A DNA stretch of 64,000 nucleotides from Desulfovibrio oxyclinae DSM 11498 (lineage in GTDB: Bacteria; Desulfobacterota; Desulfovibrionia; Desulfovibrionales; Desulfovibrionaceae). Position 1 is the first letter of the stretch. Every line of letters starts with the position of its first letter. Shown one piece after another: positions 9,318 to 17,871 of the stretch. Position numbers and translations under genes: made by a program. Under the pieces are notes generated by a model. It saw only the letters and a program-made list of their open reading frames with translations. It was not told the origin of the DNA and ran no database searches. The DNA lies in assembly GCF_000375485.1 (NCBI RefSeq), contig NZ_AQXE01000004.1, forward strand, positions 157,529-221,528. Direction: 5' to 3'.

Positions 9318-9340
9318 GTCGGCCGACGATGAAGATTCGA

Positions 9341-9369
9341 AGCCCCCGCATCAGCGGGGGCTTTTTTTG
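9341..9369 (+). terminator. Rho-independent terminator after the LysM gene
   Basis: AGCCCCCGC-TCA-type loop-GCGGGGGCT followed by seven T's; a perfect GC-rich stem 24 bases after the stop codon. Confidence 0.9.
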
Positions 9370-9570
9370 TCTAATCAGTTTGTGTGCTCTTGGAATATCA
9401 AACCCAGCAGGGTCGCATAGGGCAGTCCGTGCGGTTGTTTGGTGGGTCGCAAATCTGCTTGCGGGAAGTGCAAGGAGTCATGATTGGCGAGTCAGGGTCT
9501 CCGCCTCGCTCCGTGTTGGCGCGGCGGTATTGATGGATATGTCGATTGTGTGGCCTCGAATCCTGCTGGA
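9370..9570. other. Non-coding stretch, no feature seen
   Basis: No convincing reading frame, RNA gene or promoter was found between the LysM terminator and the decayed YD-repeat region. A 14-base palindrome (AAGGAGGCCTCCTT, 9583-9596) lies just past its right end. Confidence 0.4.
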
Positions 9571-10067
9571 TCAGATGTCTCTAAGGAGGCCTCCTTTGAA
9601 GAGTTCTTCTCTGGCGTTGTTGACATAGGTTGCAATAATTTCATGCCGGCCGAAGAAAGAGTTTTCATTAAGGGTGATTAGCACCTCAGAAGATTGATGC
9701 AAAAGTAACATTGTAGATAATGGGCTCTTTTTACGTTGCTGTAAGGAACGAATTTGCGCCAGAAAACCTTGTTCAATAGGACTCCGTTTTCCGTGAAAGA
9801 AGTGGCCTCGGTTCCTCGGACCACTGGACGACGATTTGATCGGTGCATAAGTTGAAATGCAGGTCGCTGCTTCGCATGGCAAGCGGATGTCCCAATCGGT
9901 CGTATATGTATTCCTCCGCACCACACATCCCGTTGAGACCGGGTCAGTCTGCTGTTTTGGTCGTAGTCGTACTCCCACACGATTGGTCTTCCGTTGATTT
10001 TTTCTTCTTTGCGGACAATGCGGCCCTTCGCATCGTGCTGCAATGAAATCTCATACAACTTGCTCAT
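9571..10067 (-). pseudogene. Decayed YD-repeat (RHS-type) fragment
   Basis: From an ATG at 10067 the minus strand reads MSKLYEISLQHDAKGRIVRK, then a segment ending WEYDYDQNSRLTR: two YD-repeat units of the RHS type (YDxxGR pattern). Near 9925-9945 the match leaves this frame and continues in another, reading GAEEYIYDRLGHPLAMRSSD, a third YD unit. Further downstream a third frame is open to a TGA at 9571. The repeat is therefore split by at least one frameshift, or is a fragment of a larger array. Full RHS proteins are far longer and usually end in toxin domains; none is visible. It is read as a relic, and the exact shift position would need resequencing. Confidence 0.6.
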
Positions 10068-10204
10068 GATGGTGTCCCTGTTGAACTGCTTCGTTCCCGA
10101 CTTCATGCAGGGAAGCAGAATCGCCATACATCGACATTACGCCATAAAGCGTTTTCGGCATCTCAGCGGGTGTTTTGGGGAGATCATTCCCTGTTGACGG
10201 CATG

Positions 10205-10234
10205 AAAAAAGGCCGCCCGACGTGTCGGGCGGCC
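10205..10234 (-). terminator. Rho-independent terminator of htpG
   Basis: On the minus strand GGCCGCCCGAC-A-CGTCGGGCGGCC-type stem (11-12 bp) followed by six T's, about 30 bases past the htpG stop. Confidence 0.9.
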
Positions 10235-10265
10235 TGTGGCTGTTTCGTGGCAGTGTTGTGGAAGG

Positions 10266-12146
10266 TTATTTCTTGTACCAGCCGCTGGCCTGCGTCAGCA
10301 GGGACTGGATGCGGCCCACGAGAGCGTGCGGATCCTGCAGGTACCCTTCGAGCAGCAGAGCGGATTCGTAGAGCTGGCGTGCGGCCTGTTCCACGAAGGG
10401 ATCCTGTGCGTCCGCCTCGTAGATGCGGATCAGGTTGCGTGTCAGCGGGTGGTCCGGGTTGATCTCCATGACCTTGGCCGGGATGGAGGTGTCCTTCTGG
10501 ATGTGTCGCATGACCTTGTCCATGCTGCTGGTCATGGCGCCGTCCGGGTTGGCGAGGCAGGCCGGGCTGTCGGAGAGGCGATCCGTGGTGCGCACGTCAG
10601 TGACGGCGTCGCCAAGCAGGGTCTTGATGTGCCCAAGCAGTCCGTCGAGGGTGCTCTGTTCCGGTTCGGAAAGCTCTTCGGGCTTGTCTTCGACTTCCTG
10701 CTCTCCTTCAATGCCGGAAAGGTCCGCGTGCTCGGCGGGAACCAGCTGGTAGTCGCCGTACTGCTGGAGCGCGTCCATGACGAACTCGTCGATGGGCTCG
10801 TACAGGTACAGGACCTCAACGCCCTTCTTGCGGAAGATTTCGAGGTGCGGGCTCAGGGAAAGGGCCTCGCGGCTCGGTCCGTAGGCGTAGAAGATTTCCT
10901 TCTGGCCCTCCTTGAGGCGTCCGGCGTAATCGGCCAGCGAAATGAGCTCGTCCGCGTTTTCGCAGGCGGAAGAGTTGAACCGCAACAACTCCACAAAGCG
11001 ATCTTTGTGGATGAAGTCCATGTAGCCGGCGCGGAACAGCTTGCCGTGCACGCGCCAGAAGGTCTCGTACTTTTCCTTGTCGTTCTCGGCCATCTTCTCA
11101 AGAGCGCTGTAGACCTGCTTGGTGAGGTTGGAGCTGATCTTGCGGATAAGCACGTTGTCCTGAAGCGTCTCGCGGGAGATGTTCAGGGGCAGGTCCTCGG
11201 TGTCCACCACGCCTTTGCAGAATCCGAGATATTCGGGCAGCAGATCCTTGTTCTTGTGCTGAATGAGCACGCGGCGCACGTAGAGGTCGAGACCGCGGTT
11301 GTCCTGCGTGCCGAGACCGAACATGTCATCGTCGATGGCCGGGATGAAGACGAGGGCGTTGTACTGCACCGGAGCGTCCACCGAAACGTGGATCTTGTCC
11401 AGCGGGTCCGTGTCGTCATTGGTCAGGAAAGTGTAGAATTCCTTGTACTGTTCCGGCTTGACCTGAAACTTGGGTTCGCGCCACAGGGCGGGCACCGTGT
11501 TCACGCGTTCGTCTTCCACGAAGATGGGGAAGTTGACGAAATTGGAGTGTTTTTTAACGACGTGCTTGAGGTGCTCGGTGTTGGCGAACTGGGAAACCAG
11601 GTCTTCCTTGAGCTTCAGGGTGATGTTGGTGCCGCGGGCAACGTCTTCGTCCAGTTCACGGATCTTGTAGTCGTTGCGGCCGTCGGAGGTCCATTCCACC
11701 GGAGCCGCCTCGGGATCGGCGGAGCGGGTTACGAGGGTGACTTCGTCGGCCACCATGTAGACGGAATAGAACCCGACGCCGAAGCGGCCAATGAGGGTGT
11801 CGAGGGATTCCTTGCCTTCGGATGCGAGCTTGGTGAGTTGGGCGGTTCCGGAGTGGGCGATGGTGCCGATGTTCTCGCGCACTTCTTCGCGGGTCATGCC
11901 CACGCCGGTATCGGTGACGGTGAGGGTGCCCGCTTCCTTGTCGTGGGAGATGCGGATTTCCAGCGGCGTGTCATCCGCTTCCATGTCGCCCGTCTGGGTT
12001 TTGAAGCGGTATTTGTCTAGCGCGTCCGAAGCGTTGGACACGAGCTCCCTCAGGAAAATCTCTTTGTTGGTGTAAAGGGAATGAACCAGTATTTCCAGGA
12101 GCTGGTTTATTTCAGCCTTGAATTTGTGCGTGCTTTTTTTGCCCAT
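10266..12146 (-). CDS. htpG: Molecular chaperone HtpG (Hsp90)
   Basis: 626 residues, normal for bacterial Hsp90. The N-terminal GHKL ATPase has EILVHSLYTNKEIFLRELVS, NASDALDK, the DTGVGM motif and GRFGVGFYS. The middle domain has the catalytic Arg region (LPLNISRETLQ), and the C-terminal dimerisation domain is complete. It acts as a cytosolic ATP-driven chaperone dimer for client proteins. AAGGAGG lies upstream of the ATG. No CIRCE element or clear heat-shock promoter is seen. A strong hairpin separates it from the MerR-like gene upstream on the same strand. Confidence 0.98.
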   Translation of the reverse strand: MGKKSTHKFKAEINQLLEILVHSLYTNKEIFLRELVSNASDALDKYRFKTQTGDMEADDTPLEIRISHDKEAGTLTVTDTGVGMTREEVRENIGTIAHSGTAQLTKLASEGKESLDTLIGRFGVGFYSVYMVADEVTLVTRSADPEAAPVEWTSDGRNDYKIRELDEDVARGTNITLKLKEDLVSQFANTEHLKHVVKKHSNFVNFPIFVEDERVNTVPALWREPKFQVKPEQYKEFYTFLTNDDTDPLDKIHVSVDAPVQYNALVFIPAIDDDMFGLGTQDNRGLDLYVRRVLIQHKNKDLLPEYLGFCKGVVDTEDLPLNISRETLQDNVLIRKISSNLTKQVYSALEKMAENDKEKYETFWRVHGKLFRAGYMDFIHKDRFVELLRFNSSACENADELISLADYAGRLKEGQKEIFYAYGPSREALSLSPHLEIFRKKGVEVLYLYEPIDEFVMDALQQYGDYQLVPAEHADLSGIEGEQEVEDKPEELSEPEQSTLDGLLGHIKTLLGDAVTDVRTTDRLSDSPACLANPDGAMTSSMDKVMRHIQKDTSIPAKVMEINPDHPLTRNLIRIYEADAQDPFVEQAARQLYESALLLEGYLQDPHALVGRIQSLLTQASGWYKK

Positions 12147-12179
12147 TGTTGGCGAACCTCCTTGATGAATGGAAAAATG

Positions 12180-12213
12180 CCCCGCCGGGACGAGGGGGCG
12201 TGTCCCGGCGGGG
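12180..12213 (-). terminator. Terminator or attenuator between the MerR-like gene and htpG
   Basis: Perfect 12-bp stem (CCCCGCCGGGAC / GTCCCGGCGGGG) with a 10-base loop. On the minus strand it is followed by CATTTTTCC. It lies in the htpG leader, so it either ends the upstream transcript or attenuates read-through into htpG. Confidence 0.65.
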
Positions 12214-12290
12214 AGCCACGGATGATCGGGAATGGCCGAAATGCTCCGTGATGGCGGCGGGTTGAGGGACCCGTTACCATGGGGTGGATT

Positions 12291-12878
12291 CTAACTAGTC
12301 ACGCTTTTGATCTTGTCAAGAAGGTACTTTTCCATTTCGCGGCGATCCTTGCGCAGGCGGACCATTTCCGCTTCCATGATGGAGAGCTTTTCCTTGAGCT
12401 GGGCGTTCTCGTCGCGCAGGAGCTGGACTTCCGCGGCGTTGGCGGCGATCTGTTCGGTAGCCTTGGTGAAGTCTTCGGGTAGGGCGGCCTGTTCGGGCGC
12501 AGCCAGCGCGGTGCGGATGCCCTCGCTGATGGACCGGGCCATCTCGGCGCCCATGGCGGCGGCCATCTTAACTGCGGTTTCCATGCCGTATTGCTGGACG
12601 GGGGAATCGCTGTCAGGGGTCTCGGCCAGCGCATCGGCCTGCATGGGGTAGGACTGGCTCAGGCTGTCCATGACGTCGCGGGCGGTGTGCCCTTCCTTGA
12701 GCATTCGGGAGATGGTGGAGAAAACCTCTACCGCTTCCGGCTTGAAGCGCTTCTGTCGCCCCTTGCCCACACTGGGAAGATGCTGGGCGAACCGATTTTT
12801 CCAGTAGTGGACCGTGGACTCGGGAATATCGAGTTCGCGGGCGATTTCCGCAACGGAAAGAAGCTTCTTGCCTGTCAT
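12291..12878 (-). CDS. MerR-family-like transcriptional regulator with C-terminal coiled coil
   Basis: 195 residues. The N-terminal winged helix-turn-helix of MerR type is LLSVAEIARELDIPESTVHY, followed by the wing WKNRFAQHLPSVGKGRQKRF. An Ala/Met-rich middle follows, then a long coiled coil near 140-190 (LLRDENAQLKEKLSIMEAEM) for dimerisation. It lacks the metal-binding Cys of classical MerR proteins, so the signal is unknown. It is divergent from the MauE/rhodanese pair across a 310-base AT-rich gap and could control either itself or that pair. A poly-G ribosome site precedes the ATG. Confidence 0.8.
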   Translation of the reverse strand: MTGKKLLSVAEIARELDIPESTVHYWKNRFAQHLPSVGKGRQKRFKPEAVEVFSTISRMLKEGHTARDVMDSLSQSYPMQADALAETPDSDSPVQQYGMETAVKMAAAMGAEMARSISEGIRTALAAPEQAALPEDFTKATEQIAANAAEVQLLRDENAQLKEKLSIMEAEMVRLRKDRREMEKYLLDKIKSVTS

Positions 12879-13188
12879 GCAGCCCCCGGGAGGTTGTTGG
12901 TTTTCATTGGAGTACTACGCTTGCGGATGGTAATCAAGCTATAAGCAATTATAACCTGCCGAATTGTTGTGTTATATTTCAAGCGTCGAAACGGTGGACG
13001 AGTTGTGGTTGAAGCGGTGGATTTCTCTAGAGAAAATCTTAATTCTGATGGTGGAAGTCGCATCGGGAATAGGATAGAGCAACGCAATGGTTTTGAAGGT
13101 TGCGCATTGCATGTAACGATTGGATTCGTTTCATGGCCTCGGGTAATCGTGGTTTCGATTATGTGTTGATGTTGAAAAGGAGTGTCCG
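12879..13188. other. Divergent regulatory region between the MerR-like and MauE genes
   Basis: 310 bases without a gene, much more AT-rich than the flanks. It contains a TATAAT on the minus strand (12950 region) pointing at the MerR-like gene, an inverted repeat TATAA-GCAA-TTATA (12940-12953), and a 14-base perfect palindrome TTTCTCTAGAGAAA (13022-13035). These are candidate operators. No clear promoter for the plus strand was found. Confidence 0.45.
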
Positions 13189-13677
13189 GTGAAGAAGATT
13201 GTCCTCAGCAAACCCGTTCAAATGGCATTGCGGCTTGCGGTCGGCGGCGCATTCATCGTCGCGGGCGTCATCAAGCTGCAGGACCCGTGGGCGTTCGCCA
13301 TGGTCATAGACGGGTACGGGCTGACCCCCGGCTGGGCCGATCTGCCGCTTGCGTATGGGTTGCCGATCCTTGAGGTCGTCAGTGGGGCGGGCCTCATCTT
13401 CAACATCAGATGGACATTGGAGTTGGTGGCAGCGCAGCTGTTGCTGTTCGTCGGGGTTCTTGCCTACGGCATGTACCTCGGGTTGGACGTCGATTGCGGC
13501 TGTTTCGGCCCCGGCGATCCGGAAGGGCAGGCATATTCGGGCATGGGCGATTCGATGATTCGCGACCTGATCATGCTTGCAGCCCTTGCCGCGGTGTACT
13601 GGCGCCGAAAGGCGATGCAGGAGCCGCCACGCTCCATGGCCGTTATCCTGAAACCATTCGGAGGAGTGAGGCGATGA
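13189..13677 (+). CDS. MauE/DoxX family redox-associated membrane protein
   Basis: 162 residues with four membrane helices: near 12-30, 50-72, 78-100 and 120-140. A conserved DCGCFG motif follows the third helix, the Cys pair typical of MauE-type proteins that pass thiol/disulfide electrons across the membrane. The start is GTG at 13189 with AAGGAG upstream. The stop overlaps the ATG of the rhodanese lipoprotein (ATGA), so the two are translationally coupled and probably cooperate in periplasmic sulfur or thiol chemistry. That cooperation is inference. Confidence 0.75.
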   Translation: MKKIVLSKPVQMALRLAVGGAFIVAGVIKLQDPWAFAMVIDGYGLTPGWADLPLAYGLPILEVVSGAGLIFNIRWTLELVAAQLLLFVGVLAYGMYLGLDVDCGCFGPGDPEGQAYSGMGDSMIRDLIMLAALAAVYWRRKAMQEPPRSMAVILKPFGGVRR

Positions 13678-14198
13678 AGTTGAAAGGAATTTTCGCGGCC
13701 CTTGCGGCCATTCTCGTGATGGGTATGCTCACCGGCTGCCTCGGCGAAGACAAGTTCAAGCAGGAAGTTGAGAAGGAAGCCGGAGCCGTCAAACTGGTGC
13801 GCGAGGTGCAGCGCGGCGATTACGACGTGATCACCACCGCAGAGCTCAAGCAGCTCATCGACGCCAAAGAGGAAATGGTTATCGTGGATACCATGCCGCT
13901 GGAAGCCAGCTACGAAAAGAACCACATCCCCGGCGCCGTCCAGTTCCTGTTCCCGATCCCCGACATGAAGACCTGGAACACCGACGAAACCGCAGGCAAG
14001 ACCAAGGCCGACTATGAGAAGCTCCTCGGCCCGGACAAGGACAAGCTCATTGTGGTCTATTGCGGATTCGTGAAGTGCACCCGCTCCCACAACGGCGCGG
14101 CTTGGGCCCGCAAGCTCGGCTACACCAACGTGAAGCGGCACCCCGGCGGCATCTTCGCATGGAAGGGCGCCGAATACCCCGTGGAGACGGGCAAGTAG
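13674..14198 (+). CDS. Rhodanese-domain lipoprotein
   Basis: 174 residues. The lipoprotein signal ends in LTGC (lipidated Cys near residue 20). A rhodanese fold follows, with ITTAELKQLIDAKEEMVIVD at its start and an active-site loop VYCGFVKCTRSHNGA, whose first Cys aligns with the persulfide-carrying residue. It should sit on the outer face of the inner membrane or in the periplasm and handle sulfane sulfur. A second Cys five residues on could allow a disulfide. The start overlaps the MauE-like stop by 4 bases, and a terminator follows. Confidence 0.85.
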   Translation: MKLKGIFAALAAILVMGMLTGCLGEDKFKQEVEKEAGAVKLVREVQRGDYDVITTAELKQLIDAKEEMVIVDTMPLEASYEKNHIPGAVQFLFPIPDMKTWNTDETAGKTKADYEKLLGPDKDKLIVVYCGFVKCTRSHNGAAWARKLGYTNVKRHPGGIFAWKGAEYPVETGK

Positions 14199-14226
14199 CA
14201 TCCTGACGGTACGATACGACACACAA

Positions 14227-14255
14227 AGGCCCCGTTCGATGAGCGGGGTCTTTTT
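14227..14255 (+). terminator. Rho-independent terminator after the rhodanese gene
   Basis: AGGCCCCG / CGGGGTCT stem (one G-U pair) with a 9-base loop, then five T's, 29 bases after the stop. Confidence 0.85.
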
Positions 14256-14422
14256 CGTTTGCGCGACTCGTCTTGACCTGCAACAAAGCGGCGGGTAATT
14301 GAAGCCCTGCGTCGTGCGTGTCCTGCCTGTCCGCCTTTTGGGAGCCGGTTCGGGCTTTGCAGACGCTGTTCCCGCAGCGGTCCGTACCCATAAGCCGCCC
14401 GCCTAACCCGTACCACAAGCAC

Positions 14423-15472
14423 ATGAAAGATATATCCTCCCTGAATCCCGAGCGAATCCTGGTCTGTCAGTTGCGTCAGATCGGTGATGTGCTGCTTGCC
14501 ACGCCTTCCATTAGGTTGCTGAAAGAGCGTTTCCCGAACGCGGAGATTGAAGTCTTCACGGAAAAGAAGTGCGCGCCCGTGCTGGAGAACAATCCGCACA
14601 TATCCAAGGTGTGGGCGCTGGACAAAAACGAGGTTGCCTCTCCGCTGAAGGCTCTCGGGTATTATGCCCGCGTCGGGCGAGGCAAGGATCTGATCATCGA
14701 TTTCCAGCAGCTGCCGAGAACCCGCTGGGTGGCCATGCTCTCTGGTGCACCCGTGCGCCTGACCTTCACGCCTCCGTGGTACAACAAGTTCGTTTACACG
14801 CATTATCGCCGCAACGATGACGGCTATGCAGCCAAATGCAAGGCGAGCATCCTCAAGCTGCTCGGCATAGAATGGGACCGACATCCGCCGGAAATCTTTC
14901 TTTCCGATGAGGAAAAGGCCTTTGCCGACGATTTTCTGAAACGCATCGGGGCAACCGAAGGTGTCGTCACCGTGGATCCGAGCCACCGTCGCAAAACGCG
15001 CAAATGGCCCGAAGAGCATTTCGCGGGCTTGATCCGTGGCATCCGCGAGGAGCACCCCGGCCTGAAATTCGTTCTGCTCTATGGACCGGGCGAAGTAGAC
15101 GTCTGCCGCAAAGTGGCCGATCTGGCGGGCGAGGGGGCCGTGATTCCCGAAGACATGCTGTCGCTCCGGCAGATGGCCGCGGTCCAGCAGCGCGCCTTAC
15201 TGCATATGGGCAACTGTTCGGCCCCGCGCCATATGGCGGTGGCGGTCGGCACCCCATCGCTGGTGGTGCACGGTGCCACCGGGTTCGCCTGGCGGTTCCC
15301 GTCCGAAGATCATGTCGGCGTTATCAAGAAGCTGCCGTGCCAGCCCTGCAACGAAAACGAATGCAGCCATATTTCCTGCCTGAAGGAGCTGACGCCTGCC
15401 GAATGTCTGCCGCAGGCACTGAAGCTGGTGCGCAACTCGCTTGATGCACAGGCGGAGCAGACTGATGGGTAA
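14423..15472 (+). CDS. Glycosyltransferase family 9 (heptosyltransferase-like)
   Basis: 349 residues. The N-terminal motif ILVCQLRQIGDVLLATP is the GT9 signature. The C-terminal half has the sugar-nucleotide binding region with GNCSAPRHMAVAVGTPSLVV. A Cys-rich end, CQPCNENECSHISC, is common in heptosyltransferases. It likely adds heptose or a related sugar to the LPS core at the cytoplasmic face. The start at 14423 begins six residues before the conserved core; the longer frame from 14318 has non-family sequence. No clear ribosome site is seen. The stop overlaps the next gene by 8 bases. Confidence 0.85.
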   Translation: MKDISSLNPERILVCQLRQIGDVLLATPSIRLLKERFPNAEIEVFTEKKCAPVLENNPHISKVWALDKNEVASPLKALGYYARVGRGKDLIIDFQQLPRTRWVAMLSGAPVRLTFTPPWYNKFVYTHYRRNDDGYAAKCKASILKLLGIEWDRHPPEIFLSDEEKAFADDFLKRIGATEGVVTVDPSHRRKTRKWPEEHFAGLIRGIREEHPGLKFVLLYGPGEVDVCRKVADLAGEGAVIPEDMLSLRQMAAVQQRALLHMGNCSAPRHMAVAVGTPSLVVHGATGFAWRFPSEDHVGVIKKLPCQPCNENECSHISCLKELTPAECLPQALKLVRNSLDAQAEQTDG

Positions 15473-16607
15473 ACCGGCTACGGAACGGAGACTGAAGGTC
15501 GCGCTCGTCATAGGCGGGTTGCCTTACGGCGGCGTGGAGACTTCGTTTCTGCTCGTGGCGAGAAGGCTGCGAGAGCTGGGGCATGAGCCGGTTATCATCA
15601 ATGTTTCCGGCACAGGCGAGTACGAATCGGTTTACAGGGAATACGGCTTCGACCCCATCCATGCCGGGGAGAGCAAGAAGGTACTCAAGACGAGCCGCCT
15701 CGACACGGCGCTGCGGCTTCGCAGGATTTTACGCGACCTGAACCCGGACATCATTCATACCGCGCATTTTTCCGCCAACTATCACGTGCGCATCGGCGCG
15801 GTGGGACTCGGCATCCCGGTCATCATGCACTGCCGAAACATCAAGCGGATGAAGTCGTTCCGCCGCTTTGCGGACAAAGTCCTTTCCCGTGTCACCACGA
15901 AATACCTTGCCGTATCGAAAGCCGTGGCCGAGGTGGTGCAACAGGATCACAACGTGACGGGCAGGCCGGTTCAGGTGTTGTACAACGCCATTTCGAGTGA
16001 GAAAATGAACGTCGAGCCGGCGGACTTGAGTGAATTTCCTCAACTGGAGGGACAGGGGCCGCTGGTGGTCGTCTGCTCGCGTCTGGTAAAGCAGAAGAAC
16101 GTGGATGTGATTATCCGGGCGTTCGTGCGGGCTCTTGATGCGGTGCCGGACATGCGGATGCTCGTCATGGGTGACGGTTCCGAGCGGGATGCACTCACGG
16201 CGTTGGCGGTCGGCGAGGGCGTCGCGGACAAGGTGGCCTTTGCCGGATTCCGCCAGGACGCGCCCGCGTTGCTTCGTGCCGCTGCGGCGAGAAAGGCGGT
16301 TTTCGCCATGGTCTCCGACTACGAGGGCTTTTCCAATGCGCTGACCGAGGCCATGTACTGCGGCATCCCTGCGGTGATCAGTGAGCACGTGCCCAACCGT
16401 GAGGTGACCGGAGAAGCAGCCAGAGTGGTGCCGATTGATGAAGCATCCGTCGCCGCAAGTCTTGAGACCATCCTGACGGACGCCGAACTCTATGACCGCA
16501 TGAGTGCCCAAGCCGTCACGGTGGCGGAGCAGTTGACCATCGAACCGCACGTTGACGAGCTGGTTGCCGTTTACCGCGAGTTGGTTGGCGGGGATGGAGC
16601 GGCGTAG
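15465..16607 (+). CDS. Glycosyltransferase family 4
   Basis: 380 residues, GT-B fold. The N-terminus has ALVIGGLPYGGVETSFLLVA. The donor domain has VVVCSRLVKQKNVDVIIRAF and the EGFSNALTEAMYCGIPAV block containing the GT4 EX7E motif. The start at 15465 has GGAG upstream and overlaps the GT9 stop, indicating translational coupling. It probably extends the LPS core or a surface glycan; the sugar cannot be told. Confidence 0.88.
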   Translation: MGKPATERRLKVALVIGGLPYGGVETSFLLVARRLRELGHEPVIINVSGTGEYESVYREYGFDPIHAGESKKVLKTSRLDTALRLRRILRDLNPDIIHTAHFSANYHVRIGAVGLGIPVIMHCRNIKRMKSFRRFADKVLSRVTTKYLAVSKAVAEVVQQDHNVTGRPVQVLYNAISSEKMNVEPADLSEFPQLEGQGPLVVVCSRLVKQKNVDVIIRAFVRALDAVPDMRMLVMGDGSERDALTALAVGEGVADKVAFAGFRQDAPALLRAAAARKAVFAMVSDYEGFSNALTEAMYCGIPAVISEHVPNREVTGEAARVVPIDEASVAASLETILTDAELYDRMSAQAVTVAEQLTIEPHVDELVAVYRELVGGDGAA

Positions 16608-16649
16608 GCACTTGATCAACTGGCAAGCGACCATCTTTCGGAGGCTGTT

Positions 16650-17822
16650 TTGAAGATTGCCGGAGTCTTGTGGGATAACCTGTTCAAAGCGGGGGGGCGC
16701 GAGGTCTTCACGCTGAACCTTTTCAGCCGTTTTGCAGAAATGGGGCATGATGTCACCCTCTATGTCCCCGAAAGAGAAGGCAGAAAACGAAAGGCGCTTT
16801 ATGAAAGTCTGCCGTTTGAGGTTCGCTTTTTCCCGCGGTGGCAGAAGCTATCCTTCACCAGGTTTCCATCATTGCTAGGACGTTGGCTGAATCTTGAGCA
16901 GCAGCGACACAGGTTTGATGTCTGGCAGGCAATGGGAGCATATCCTGAGGCATTTCTCGCTTCATACGTGAGTTGCCCGAGTACTGTCAGGTTTTACGGA
17001 GAGGACATTCAGATTTGCCAGGAGTTGAACTACGGCATTCGGCTTGATCTGAAAAGTGCCGCAAGAATACGATCTTCTTTGCCAAGTTTAGCGGGCATCG
17101 TGGCTATGACTCCGTCTCTTGCGAAGGATGCAGAAGCAATGGGGGCCCATAGGGACCGCATCGAGCTGATTCCCAACGCCATTGATTTTCCCCGACTCCA
17201 ATCCACATCCGATGCGGAATTGCGGCATCGGAACAATATTGGCGAGAACGAAACGGTTTTTTTGACAGTGGGCAGAAACCACCCCAAAAAGGGCTATGAT
17301 CTGATTCCCGAGATTGCCGCCCGTCTGAAAGGCAGGGGCTGGAAATGGGTTGTGGTCGGAGACAGGGGAGACGGCATACTCGACGAGCTTGAGCAAAAAG
17401 GGCTGGCAGAGCAGTTCCGTTTTATTCCCGAGTTGAAGAACGACGATCATGAAATCAGCCAAGGGCGCAGCCAGATGCCGCCTCAGGCACTGATCGATTG
17501 GTTCGTGTCTTCGGACGTGATGGTGCTGCCTTCTCGGCTGGAGGGCTTTTCACGTGTCATTGCCGAATCCATGGGTGCCGGCCTGCCGGTGGTGACAACT
17601 GATGCTCCAGGGTGCGGCGAGGTGCTGGAGAACGGTGTACACGGTCTTGTTGCTCCAAAAGACGATGTGGATAAGCTTGCTGAGCGGATGAATGCCCTAC
17701 TGGATTCATCGGAACTAAGATTCAGTCTGGGGGAAAGTGCCCGGCAGTATGCCAACGGAATGGACTGGCCCACGGTTGCAGGACGATATCTGGCGCATTA
17801 TGAGAAGCTGAGAACATGGTAA
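16650..17822 (+). CDS. Glycosyltransferase family 4
   Basis: 390 residues starting at TTG (CGGAGG eight bases upstream). GT-B features are the N-terminal Gly-rich segment LFKAGGREVFTLNLFSRF, the donor motif FLTVGRNHPKKGYDLIPEIA, and EGFSRVIAESMGAGLPVVTT with the EX7E pair. It follows the previous glycosyltransferase by 42 bases on the same strand. Base composition begins to fall here relative to the genes before it, marking the start of the AT-rich part of the island. Confidence 0.87.
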   Translation: MKIAGVLWDNLFKAGGREVFTLNLFSRFAEMGHDVTLYVPEREGRKRKALYESLPFEVRFFPRWQKLSFTRFPSLLGRWLNLEQQRHRFDVWQAMGAYPEAFLASYVSCPSTVRFYGEDIQICQELNYGIRLDLKSAARIRSSLPSLAGIVAMTPSLAKDAEAMGAHRDRIELIPNAIDFPRLQSTSDAELRHRNNIGENETVFLTVGRNHPKKGYDLIPEIAARLKGRGWKWVVVGDRGDGILDELEQKGLAEQFRFIPELKNDDHEISQGRSQMPPQALIDWFVSSDVMVLPSRLEGFSRVIAESMGAGLPVVTTDAPGCGEVLENGVHGLVAPKDDVDKLAERMNALLDSSELRFSLGESARQYANGMDWPTVAGRYLAHYEKLRTW

Positions 17823-17871
17823 GTTTTGACACAAGCTCAATAATCAATTTGAATCCAATGAAGGTGAAGAT

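Noticed and set aside
10236..12020. A 594-residue open frame on the plus strand opposite htpG
   Set aside because: Antisense of a certain Hsp90 gene; low-complexity Val/Gly/His-rich translation typical of reverse-strand GC-rich frames.
13091..13107. A sigma-54-like TGG...TTGC before the MauE-like gene
   Set aside because: The GG-GC spacing is 11 rather than 10 bases, which sigma-54 does not tolerate well.
13410..13673. Longer start for the rhodanese gene
   Set aside because: It would lie within the MauE-like gene in another frame and lack the lipoprotein signal at the N-terminus.
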